In this document: positions 1 to 11,300 of the stretch, one piece after another
Numbering within the stretch: position 1 is the first letter of the stretch
How the letters are laid out: each line of letters begins with the position of its first letter
Assembly: GCF_019175385.1 (NCBI RefSeq)
Contig: NC_083341.1
Location: 63,955,800-64,019,799, forward strand
Origin: Lycium barbarum
Lineage: Eukaryota > Streptophyta > Magnoliopsida > Solanales > Solanaceae
Direction: 5' to 3'
DNA length: 64,000 nucleotides
The notes under the pieces: generated by a model
What the model saw: the letters and a program-made list of their open reading frames with translations, nothing else
Database searches by the model: none
Told to the model about the DNA's origin: nothing
Translations under genes and position numbers: made by a program

Positions 1-502
1 GCAAGCGTTCAAACATGCCACTCTGCTTCAGTAGTTTCGGTCATAATTCAATGACTGGCTGGATGTGGATGAAGAACTCATTCTCTTGGATTTTTGGGAC
101 GTTGCAGTCATAAACATTTATCACCCCCTCTTCAATTATGAATTTGAGGGTGACAAACTGTCTGACATTTATGTTCATGATAGTAAACACTCTTTTGGCA
201 CCAACCCACTCGCGACCACCTTTGGCTGGTGCAGTACCTCTATAGTAAGCGATAACATCATCATCCCATATAAAATCATCAAGCATTTGATTGAATGGAA
301 TAGATTCCGGCTGTGTGCTTTCATCCGACAACTCTGTGTATCGCTTGAGCATGATATTGTAGAAGTTGAGATCCAAGATTATATCTGTGGAAGCATAGTG
401 CTCAGTGAAAGTGCTTTGTCTCACACGCATTAAGAGCATAATTTCATCAACATACTGCATTAAAAGTATAAGGAATGTCAGTCACCTAAACAACTAAGTG
501 AG

Positions 503-760
503 TTGTTGCAACAAGTATGCACCTGTTGCAACAAGAGTTGCAACAAGTATTGGTCTTGTTGCAACAACTCTCCTAGTTGTTGGATATTTCTTACAGCAGT
601 TGGGTCTATTTCCCCAACTGCTGTAAGCAAACTCCAACAACTAAGTGAGTTGTTGCTACAAGACCAATACTTGTTGCAACAACTGTTCCACTCGTTGCAA
701 CAAAGATATAACTTGTTGCAACTAATACAACCAAAATAAGACTTGTTTCAACAAAAATAA
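503..760. repeat. TTGTTGCAACAA palindrome cluster with a 60-bp-arm inverted repeat
   Basis: This lies in the intron between the third and fourth blocks of the Ulp1-type pseudogene. It has many copies of the self-complementary core GTTGCAAC. Within it, 545-604 and 613-672 form a long imperfect inverted repeat around an 8-nt loop, including the perfect inner arms CTTACAGCAGTTGGG and CCCAACTGCTGTAAG. Confidence 0.85.
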
Positions 761-1667
761 TTGTTGTTTTCAAACTTACACTCGCCAGCCACCAATCTTC
801 CATGCTTGTCATTATCCTGAAGTCATCGGCCTTAAATTCATACAATGAATACATTGTACCCTTGCTCTTCTTGGCATTGACGAATTTTTCAAGCTTTTTC
901 ATTTTTTGAGCATCTGCATGCTTATACACATTTACCTTTTTAAGATCAACAACAACAACTGCCTTGTGGGGTATAGAAGATTTCCTTGACCTAACATCAG
1001 CAAGTGCCTTAGAAATTGCTTTTCCCTTCTTGCGAATGCGAATAGGAGTATAGGGTGAGGTCAGCTTCTTGGATGGATTGACACCCCTCTTGGATAACAA
1101 ACTCTGTAAAGCAGAATTTGTGTTTTTTTGTGCCTTCACCAACTCCTCAACATTATTTATCAAATCATCCATTCGCTGCTTGCAATAGGTGCATTCACAA
1201 GCACATTTCGATGTGTCGGCACCAACAAAGGAAAATCTACCACCAAATCCACCACAACTAACATCTCCATCAATTAGAGTTTGTCCACCGACATCACCAC
1301 CAATTGGAGTTTGTCCACCAACAACACCACAAATTGGAGTTTGTCTACCAAAATGAACATCATCATCTATTATTTTTTCACCGGCAATTTCTGTCGCAAC
1401 GTCATTAATAGCAGGTTGACCACCAGCAATAACACCACCACCACCACCAACATCTACCACAACTGATTCCCTTTTGATGGCTGTCACTCCAGCCAATTCT
1501 AATTTCATCCCCTCAATCATTTTATCAGGAACAGATTGTAAGGGCTCAAAGGAAGCAAGGAATGGCATCTCCAACTCCCGTACTGTCGGGACAAGCCACG
1601 GGTGCACAACCTACAACAAAAAAGTAGATATATTAAAATGGTCCTAAATCATGAAATGAAACAGATA

Positions 1668-1872
1668 ACTAGGTTGTTGCAACAGGTGTCATACTTGTTG
1701 GACATTGTCCAACAGATTAGTAACTTGTTGCAACAGGTGTCATACTTGTTGGACATTGCCCAACATATTAGTAACTTGTTACAACAGGTGTCATACTTGT
1801 TGGACATTGTCCAACAGATTAGTAACTTGTTGCAACAGGTGTCATACTTGTTGGAAATTACCCAACAGATGA
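1668..1872. repeat. 51-bp tandem repeat, four copies, in an intron
   Basis: The unit carries CAACAGGTGTCATACTTG and TTGGACATTGTCCAAC. The shared phrase starts at 1685, 1736, 1787 and 1838, so the period is exactly 51 bp (17 codons). That makes it open in both directions, which produces spurious ORFs. It sits between the second and third coding blocks of the Ulp1-type pseudogene and contains the same GTTGCAAC core as the flanking arrays. Confidence 0.9.
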
Positions 1873-3444
1873 CCAAATTTATTCTATACATATGTCTTAA
1901 GGCTTACGTCTTCCAAAGGAGGGTTAAAAAGATCAACACTCAATCTTGTGTTGCTCTTTGCAGTCAGCTATCTAAGCATTCTTGGAAAAGACACTTCTAA
2001 AGGGTAGTCCTTCACTTGTTGTCGGAGGTGAGGAAGGGCTTCAAATGCCCAACCTAGAAAACAAGATACCATCAAAATCAGAATGATGATAGAAATACAA
2101 AAAGTACAAGAAATTGACATTGCAAATGCTTTACCATGAAAGCCCAAGGGAAACCATATAAATTGAGTGTCTTCACTGATGGCTTAAGCTCTTTCGATAA
2201 ATAGTCAACAGTCAACTTGAAGCTTTCCCGGCCCCATCCATGGTTGTTGAATGCCTCATAGTCCTCCACAAGTTTAAGCAAACTAAGTGGTATGTTCAGA
2301 CTTGTATCTTTTTCCATAAGAACACAGTGCATAAACCAAACTAAACACAAGGACTGCTTATGCTTTTTTGAGATGGTTTTGGACTGCAAATCTACAAGCA
2401 GTTTATCTCTTTTGTAGTTTTTTCCAACTAACTCCACCAAACCAATTTCACTCTTATCTTTTCCACCCTTTCCTACTTTCTTGGCTTCTTTGGCTGTCTT
2501 GCTAGTCCGGGCTGGCTTATTCAATACAACAGTAGGAAGCTCACAAGGATGATATCTAAGGCCAGTAACTATGGCAAACTCTTTCAAGCCAAAGCACACC
2601 GGCATGCCACAGTAATTAATCCAAAGCTCATCCTTTGCATCCAAAAGAATTCTACGCTTCATAAGCCCATATACCATTTTCATTTGAAACCGTGCACCGG
2701 TCTCTTCAGGCAGATCCAAATACACCCCAAAACAGCTTTTCCTAAAGAAATCCTCCAACCCCTGCTTTTTAAGAATTAGCCTAAACATATCAAAGTCCTT
2801 GCCCATGCCTGATTTGACCGTAAGATCAACGGTCAAATCATTATTTTCATTCAACGGCATCCTCACGACATTCTTGTCAATACTGAAAACCTTGACGACC
2901 TCAGCAATGGAAGGTCTGTTATGATCTATGTCTAATCTACTAGAAGATTCTGCAATTAAATTGGCATTCACACTATTTCTCTTCTTTGTTCTTAATTCAG
3001 CTATGAACGTCGACAAGTGAACTTTATTTTCGGAAGCACCGCCCTTTTCATCATCTTCATCCAATCTATCTACTCCATCAACAGTTTCTTCAACTTCTAA
3101 TTCTTCTTCACTTTGTTCATTTGTATCTACTGCTTCTTAGCTCTGTACTTTCTCTCTTTCTGAGGACTGATTGTCAGTTTGGCTGTCTTTTCCCTCTATA
3201 TTTGCTGATTCAACAATAGATTTTGCTAAATCAACAAGATTCTCTAATGATGATTGCACTCTAGCTTTTTTATTATCTCTATGACCCTCAGTTGATTTCT
3301 CAACTTTTCTTTTGGCTGGAGACATTTTATCTACACACAAGAGAAAAAAAAAAGCTTCAACTGATTAATGCATCATTCAAAGTAAACAGATAATAAGAAG
3401 TGCAGTATTTGATCAAACAAAATACAACAAGTAACAGAATTCCC

Positions 3445-4145
3445 CAACAACTGAAGAATTTGTTGCAACAAATGATGTAACTGTTGCAACAAGTGAATAG
3501 GTTGTTGCAACAGATTCTTCAGTTGTTGAATAAGTGATTAAGATGTTGTATATCTTCTACAAACACAACCAAATAACTGAAGCAATGTCCAACAGATTTA
3601 TGGTTGTTGCAACAAGTTATACACTTGTTGCAACAAGTATACAATATGTTGCAACAACTATAAATCTGTTGGACATCTTCTACAAACAGAACCAAAAGAC
3701 TGAAGCTAAGTCCAACAGATTTGTAGTTGTTGCAACATATTGTATACTTGTTGCAACAAGTGTATAACTTGTTGCAACAACCATAAATCTGTTGGACATC
3801 TTCTACAAACAGAACCAAAAGACTGAAGCTAAGTCCAACATATTTGTAGTTGTTGCAACATATTGTATAATTGTTGCAACAAGTGTATAACTTGTTGCAA
3901 CAACTAAAAATCTGTTGGATATCTTCTACAAACAGAACAAAAAACTAAAGCTATGTCCAACAGATTTGTAATTGTTGCCACATATTGTATACTTGTTGCA
4001 ACAACTAAAATTTGTTGGATATCTTCTACAAACAGAACCAAAAAACTAAAGCTATGTCCAACAGATTTGTAGTTGTTGCAACATATTATCTACTTGTTGG
4101 CACAAGTGTAGAAATTATTGCAACAACTAAAAATTTGTTGGACAT
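3445..4145. repeat. Array of about 122-bp units, each itself an inverted repeat
   Basis: Unit starts (TCCAACAGATTT or a variant) fall at 3589, 3711, 3834, 3956 and 4057, giving spacings of 122, 123, 122 and 101. Each unit opens with TCCAACAGATTT and most close with AAATCTGTTGGA or a variant, with several GTTGCAACAAG cores between. Each unit can therefore fold on itself. The array lies just 5' of the Ulp1-type pseudogene. Confidence 0.9.
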
Positions 4146-4276
4146 AGCTTCTATAAACAGAACCAGATAAATACTATGACAAGAACAAAAAAACCATCTA
4201 TTGGATATCTACTCCTAAATCCTGAACCATACCAGGACAACAACAGAAAAAAAAAACCATTTATTTCACTACAAAC

Positions 4277-4575
4277 ACACAACAACAACAACAACAAAAA
4301 CAACAATAACAACAATAACAACAATAAGAAGGATTTTATCCAAGCTTTTCCTAAACACTTAACCAAACCAAAACAACAAGCATCTACTTCCAAGACAACA
4401 GCCAAATCGTCTACTACAGACACACAATCATACAAGTTAAACAAAATACACCAAATGTATGTGCAATAATTGTTTACCCTTTCTTTTCCTAAACCATACC
4501 ATAACAGGACAACACCAACACCAACATCAACATCAACACCAACACCAACACCAACACTAACACCAACACCAACAA
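4277..4575. repeat. AAC and ACACCA simple repeats
   Basis: An AAC/AAT-rich microsatellite lies at about 4277-4327, and a CAACAC/CAACAT hexamer array at about 4505-4575. The open frames here are low-complexity Asn or Leu runs and are not supported as genes. From 4580 to about 5150 there is A-rich sequence with one short acidic frame (4938-5153) that I cannot assign. Confidence 0.8.
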
Positions 4576-5154
4576 CAGTATTTCACTACAAATACACTAA
4601 ATAGAGGTTTTTAAAGCAAGCAACCTCAGCAACTGTCTGCAACTGTCAAACAAGTGCTGAAGTTGCTGCAGCAACTTACTCATTTGTTCGAAAAAGTCAA
4701 CAAGATTGCAAGCCATTTTTTCAAAATCTTAAGGAGAACAAGAATAAAAACATCACAAAAAACCATAATTTGAGAACAATGTACGCTATTTACAAACGCA
4801 AAACCCCAACAAGTCAAACAAATACCCTAAATAAGGGTTTCTCGAACAAGGAACAACAAAATAAACAACATTGAACACAAACCCATGTTCTTCTTCTTCT
4901 TCTACAACCAAAATCATCAATTTCTACCAAATAACTTTTGGAACAAGTGAAACAAAAACTTTACCTTGATATTAAAGAAGAAGCAGCAGCAGCATCGCCT
5001 ATAGACGAGGGTGAAGAAGAAGATGACAAGAAAAGAGGTGAGATGAGAGACATCCAAGTGAATGAGATTAATTGTTTGCTTAGGAGTTTTGATTTTGAAA
5101 TATGGAAGAAGTGCGAGGGAGTTGTGGGGAGGGAACGGTTTGGGAAGTTTTGAA

Positions 5155-5442
5155 TAACGGGTGGGTGTTTTAGTATAATGGGTGGGTGTTTTGGGGTTTT
5201 TTTGTAGTTTGTAAAAGATTAAGAAGTTTTAAAAATTACATTTTGGACCCCAATCTTCTTAATCCCAAATTTAATTGGGTTTTGATGTGGGGTGGGCCCT
5301 ACACGTCACCTTTAGTCATTTGAAGACTTTTTAGTCACCTTCAGTTAATTCTTCCCAGAAAGTAGTCTTGGGGAAAAAATTATCTCTCACAAAAATATCC
5401 CCAAATCAGTTAAAAAGAATTAACTCAAAACAATAGTGAAGA
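5155..5442 (+). promoter_or_regulatory. PAA promoter and 5' leader with a TGGGCC site
   Basis: This is the 290 bp before the PAA start codon. It contains GGTGGGCCCTAC (TGGGCC at 5293-5298) followed by CACGTCAC (ACGTCA at 5303-5308). TGGGCY (site II) elements are known in plant housekeeping promoters, and a TGGGC core is described for NAC-factor control of proteasome genes. Their use here is inferred from position only. Confidence 0.4.
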
Positions 5443-8307
5443 ATGAGTCGAGGAAGTGGAGGTGGTTACGATCGTCACATAACTATTTTCTCCCCCGAAG
5501 GTCGTCTTTTCCAAGTCGGTATGCATTTAATGTCCTTTTTCCCTCATTTGTATTAGGTTTCTTAACACTTTTAGTCCTTCAATTATTGGTACATTCTAAT
5601 TTTAGTCCTTCCTGATATCTAACCTTTAATTACTTGAAATACAACAACATGCCCAGTGAAATCCCACAAAGTGGGGTCTAAGGGAATATATAGTAGTAAA
5701 CAAACGAAGAAGTTAAGGGGTTTAATATCTACTATATATACATAAAAAGTAATTTTAATCTTGTATATACAACATAATTTTCGCTGAATAGGGTTGGAAT
5801 GAACCCCATAGCCATTACCTAGCTCTGCCCTTGAGTGTAACCCTACCTTGGGAGTTAGAGAGGTTGTTTTCGGTAGACTCTCGCAGGGGCAGATCTATAG
5901 CCCATTGAGGGTGTTCACCGTGAAAAAAAATTACACTGTATATATAAGATATTTTTATATGTTTTATGTACATTTATAGATTTTGAACATCCTGAACACA
6001 AGAGTAAGGGTTGGTTCAGCGGTTTAGGGGGTTCAAAATTCACCTTGAGGTTCCAAGTTCAAGCCTCGGGCACTACAGTTTTATTTTTCAAACCCCCTCA
6101 GATAATATCCTAGATCCGCCATTGACCCTCGGCTCAAGCAGTTCAAAAGTATAAATATCCATGACCTTTAATTAATTGAAATATGCATGGTTCATCCCTC
6201 AAGGTAGGAAATATGTTATATTAAGATATATTCTTACAAGTATATTACCTTCAATGTGGTGTAACGGTACAAACTTAACATAATTCACGGGTAATTAGAT
6301 GGTGAAATGGTTATACTTAATGATACTTGTGACTATTCACAAGCACATGGATGAAACACTATGTTGCTCGAACTCTCCAAAAATGCTGCCGCACTCGTGC
6401 CGGATCCTCCAAATATACACTACATTTGGAGGATCCGATGACAATTTTGAAGAGTCCGAGCAACATGATGAAAAGTGCACATTTCAAGTAATTGAAGCTT
6501 AAATGTGCTTAGTTAGATATCACAAGGTCTAAAATTAGAATTTATCAATAATTGAGGGACCAAAAGTGTTATTAACTCTTGATTAATTGATTGGTATTTT
6601 TACTTTTATTTCTTAACAGAGTATGCGTTTAAGGCTGTGAAGGCTGCCGGAATCACTTCTATTGGTGTGCGTGGAAAAGACTCAGTTTGTGTTGTTACTC
6701 AGAAGAAAGTCCCCGTGAGTGCAATTTTTAAGTTCATTTTGCTTAAGGAGAATCAGTTTGGAGTTAAATCAGAGTAGATCAAATTCATTTTTATAAAGTT
6801 GAAATTTAGAAATTCCGAAACTTCCGACAAAATGCTATGAATCGCAAGTCTCCTCTCAATAATGTGAAAAGAATACATCATGTTAGTCGAAGTCAACTTT
6901 AGTTTGGATCTCAGGATGTGAAAAAGCCAAACTTCTAGGAATAAACGGAGTAACATCTTTGTTGTTTTAAGATTCCAATTTTTGTTTACTCAAGGGTGTG
7001 GCTCGGTGGTCAATGAAGTGGGTTGAGAATTGTTTGAGTCGAAATTCGTATTTTACCCAAATAGTTGAATTTGTGCTAAGGTTAACCACAATTGGTAGTA
7101 ATTTGATACCGATGTAAGAATTAACACAAGCAATTTATTAATTATCGATAAAGAGTAAGTAAATAAAAGGAAGAAGTAGACTTATGCCAATTGTGATGAA
7201 CAGTAGTAATGGATTTTCTCCTTTCCAAGAATGAGTAAGAACTTAATGATCAGAAAATAATGATGATGAGAATAAGCAAAACAATAATCAGTAGAAGTAT
7301 ATTTTTTAGTCGGTATTGGATGCCTAGGTATACAAGTGAAAATCCTATTTATAGGTAGATGATTCTATTTGGTGCGCTTCCCGTTGTATGTAAGTAACGG
7401 CAATCATTAATTACTGAATTAATGATTGTCATTTAATTCCTTGATTCTGACCGTTATGAACTGTTTTGTCGTTACTGCATTAACTCCATTTAATGCGTGG
7501 TAAAGGTCTTATATGTTGTTTCCGTTGATGTTCTCTTCATTGACCAGGACTTCGGTATTAGCTGTCTCTCTGTAATGCTATACTCGGCATTACCATCTGA
7601 TATCTCTACGTCATTGTAAAAATCAACACGTGTCAACTACATGTTAGATGCATTTTTAACCCATACAAGAACCATGAGGTCTCAGGTTTAAATCGCAGTG
7701 GAGACAAAACACTCTGTCCTAGCCTTAGTGGACAGAGTTACCTGGTATATGTTGCTAGTGGGGGGTGGCAGGTATCCGGTGAAATTAGTCGAGTGCGCGC
7801 AAGCTGGCCCGAACACCACAAATATTAAAAAAAAAAAATATCAATTTATGTTTGAGTATGACTTGATTTAGGATCATTAGTATGGCGGAGTTATGTAAAT
7901 TTGTAAGCAAAGAAGACATTGTTGTGTAATATTACTTATAGAGAGTTCTAGTTCGTTCATTTATGCCTGATTTACATGTTTCCAGAGCTTTCCTAGGATT
8001 TTTTGGTATACGGAACTGTTATCAAGTTTATAATTGTTTGTTACTTTTGAATGAGCAGGACAAGTTATTGGATCAGACAAGTGTGTCCCATTTGTTCCCA
8101 GTTACCAAGTATCTCGGACTGTTAACTACCGGCATGACAGGTCTGCAGTGTTTTAAAAGGCGGGGCGTTTTACATAAGCTTCGAAGCACGGGGCGTAAGC
8201 CCCATGGGTATTTAATTTTTAGTATTTTTTAAAATAATATAATTACAATAAATATTTTTAAATAGGTAAAATTACATTAAAAAATAAAAGAAAACTGTAA
8301 ATAAATG

Positions 8308-8378
<71 letters not shown>

Positions 8379-11300
8379 CGCGCGCGCTTGATCCTCACAA
8401 AAAAATGATCAAAACAATCCATTATACACCGCTTATAACTTGTAATTATATATAACATAATTCTACAAGTATAAACAATACAATGAAATAAAAGCTATTA
8501 TGAAATGCAAAACAATTCTAACATTTTAACTTTCAAACACGGAAAAAAACACAGTTTCTTAAAACACTATTACTATCATACTATTCATTTTATCTCCCTA
8601 TAAGCAAATAATCAATAAAATTTATCAATATTACAATTAAAATATAACTTCTTCATGAACAAAAAATAAAATTATATGATTGATACATAGGACTTATGAC
8701 CAATGACAAGTGAAAATGTACAATTCCACTATGTGTTTTTGTTAAAACAATTAAGTGATATTCACCCTCACGACGTTCTCAAATAGTAAATATTCAATAC
8801 TACGACTTGTTATATGAGTTACACCCAATCTTCTATTTCTATAGATGAAAAACTATTAAGTATCATTATTTTGTTAAACAATTATGAGGGTGAATGATTT
8901 TAATTAAGGAATTTAAAATATAATTTGTGTAAGAACTGTTAGGCGAGCCTTGGGCGTTAAGCATGTTTAGGGCGTACGATTGAGCGCTTAGGGCGTAAGC
9001 CTCATAGGAACTAAGCCCCGCACGTTAGCCCCAGGGCGTTTTGCCACTGCCCTGCCCCGAGGCGAGCCTCGGGGCGAGTCCTGACACTGCCTTTTAAAAC
9101 AATGCAGGTCTGTTACTTTTTAAAGGAGTGTAAGAGTTACTTGATCAGGAAAAGAATAGGAGTGCAAGAGTTCTATTCTGGGCGGTTCATATGAAAATGG
9201 AGATTTAATTCTTTATGATAAAACTTAGGCTGTGATTAAACAGTTTTTGCATTGATCTACTTTTTGTGGAAATGTATAGTTGTTGACATGCGAATCATGC
9301 ACCTTTTATCATTTCAGTAGGCATGCATACTAAGACATGTTTTTTGAACTCACGAGAGACAAGTTGGAAGTTAAAAGGTTGTCCCCTTCAGTGTTTTTTT
9401 TGGTTGTTCTAGAAATAGATTATATTGCTTTGATTTTGTAACTATATTGTACTTCCACAGTTATTTTAACATATTTTCCTGTGTAATTTCAGCTGATGCA
9501 AGAACCTTGGTCCAACAAGCTCGAAATGAAGCTGCTGAATTCCGTTTTAACTATGGATATGAGATGCCGGTGGATGTACTGGCTAGATGGTATGTTATTT
9601 GTTTTATGACCTTTTTTTCTTTTTTCTTTGTACTAATACGTATATTGCTAAGCAGACGTGTTAGAGTTGGACTAGGTTGAAAAGACATGCAAATTGTGGA
9701 TTTAGTATTTTGTCAAACGTCATTTCCTGTCTAATTTTTTTTGCTTCCCAAAGCTTGTAGTATGACAGCATGTTTGATTCATGTGGAGGAAACAAATCAA
9801 ATTACTTAATTGTTTTTATGATGTGCTTTTTCTTTGGCAGTAGAGAGTACATATCGTAGAACTTTTCTTTGATGAAACTTTAATGAGCTAACAAGAAAAT
9901 GCATCAGAATTTTCCAATTATAAGATTATAATGACCCAGCATGTACGCAATGCAGGATTGCAGACAAGTCTCAGGTATATACACAGAATGCCTATATGAG
10001 ACCCCTCGGAGTAGGTTCGTTACTGCTGTCCTTCGATATTTGCGAGGCTCGACCCCTTATTTCGTTTTTCTTTTTGTTGGTTGCGGTAGTGATGGGGCAG
10101 ATAACATAAATTTATTCATGGCTGTCTTTTTTCTCTTTTCTGATATGAAGTTGCTATGATTTTGGGAATCGATGAGGAGAAGGGACCTCAGCTGTTCAAA
10201 TGTGACCCTGCTGGTCATTTTTTTGGTCATAAGGTATTTACTGCACTTATGTCAATTTTTCGAAATAATAGCTGATTGAGTATCTTCTTAAGTATCAAAA
10301 TAGAAACAGATGCAAAAGAATGCCATTGTCTCTATAATTTTTTATCTTTTAATTGTTCTCTTTTCCTTTTCCTGTTTAATTGTTCCACACTTCAGAAGAG
10401 TAAGCATCACAATATTAACAAAAGATTTGATCAACTTTACGATTGTCAAAGTACTTCAGGATTTAGATTTGATGAACTTTACCATTGCTAAAACATTTGA
10501 GGATTTACTCTGAAAGAGGAGGGGGACTCTCTCATTTTTCAATCTATAAGAGTGGCGATGTAATTGGATCTGTTATATTATATTTCTCAAGCACCAGTCT
10601 ATTACACAATGCCACTCTTATAGTTTTTCAAAAATATTGTGAATATCTCTCAACATCATAACGTTTAGTGGCTCTTCTTATTTCCTTCTTCCCATTATTG
10701 CCATAATCTCGAGGCATATATCAGATTACTGAAAAACAATTCTCGAAGTGGATAGTAGAGCTTCTCAACTGGGCCATCCCACTGTCTTCAGTCATCACGC
10801 TGATTTTAATCTTAGTTCCATGTTGTCCTCTTTGTTACCAGCAGTTCGTATTGTGTTTGAATCTGTGGGAGATTTCAAGTTACATATTTGACGACATGAA
10901 TTGCCCAAGCCGTTGGGAATTCAAATTGTAATTACAAGGAACACCATGTTTCCAATGTGAAATGAATTCATTCAATATTAATAACTTAATCTGGTACAAA
11001 GAACTTCTTTAAAGCCCTCTAATGTATTACTCTTGGAGAGCCGTCGTTCAAGGTGAAATAAATGCATTCAGTACCAATATCTAAATCAGGTATAAACAAC
11101 AACAACAACAACAACATACCCAGTAGAATCCCACCTTAAAAGGTAGGGAGGCTGTTTCCAAAAGACCTTCGGCTCAAGAGAGAACAAGACAAAAAGGTCA
11201 GATAGGGACAAGCATATCAAAACAATATGAAAACGAGGAATAACAAAAGCGAGAAAGTCATGATAGAACAGTCTGGAAAGAAGGAGCAATAGCTGTCATA

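Larger units (their letters stand above)
1..3325 (-). pseudogene. Decayed DUF1985 / Ulp1-type cysteine protease gene (transposon-associated family), 3' end cut by window edge
   Basis: Four coding blocks on the minus strand fit intron rules: 3325-2135, 2053-1908, 1610-780 and 454 to beyond position 1. Block 1 has an acidic/basic N-terminus and then the DUF1985 domain (FRKSCFGVYLDLPEE, LWINYCGMPVCFGLKEF). Block 2 encodes WAFEALPHLRQQV. Block 3 opens VVHPWLVPT and carries a Gly/Val-rich linker and the SKRGVNPSKK motif. Block 4 is the Ulp1 C-terminal fold (TIMNINVRQFVTLKF, INVYDCN). Homology is interrupted in frame by TAA at 3137-3139, TAG (for Trp) at 1968-1970 and TGA at 41-43. After the last stop the reading continues PKLLKQSGMFERL to the window edge. 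The block 1/2 junction also fails to keep frame with the visible GT and AG sites. The usual protease His-Trp reads Gln-Phe. Families of this kind are commonly carried by plant Mutator-like elements; no terminal repeat was found here. Seen: the domains and stops. Inferred: non-functional copy. Confidence 0.8.

Noticed and set aside
1649..2000. Possible 17-residue repeat protein on either strand
   Set aside because: The 51-bp intronic tandem repeat is open in both directions because the period is a multiple of three; flanking splice sites place it in an intron.
3445..4145. CRISPR-like regularly spaced repeat
   Set aside because: The repeats are contiguous palindromic satellite units in a plant genome with no cas genes and no unique spacers.
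4151..4469. Overlapping frames with Leu or Asn runs on both strands
   Set aside because: Low-complexity translation of the AAC microsatellite; no domain.
4938..5153. 71-residue acidic frame upstream of PAA
   Set aside because: No recognised domain; biased A/G composition; no support beyond being open.
8258..8458. 66-residue frame with His-Thr and Ile-Tyr runs
   Set aside because: It is a translation of the TA/TG/CG microsatellite inside the hAT-like MITE.
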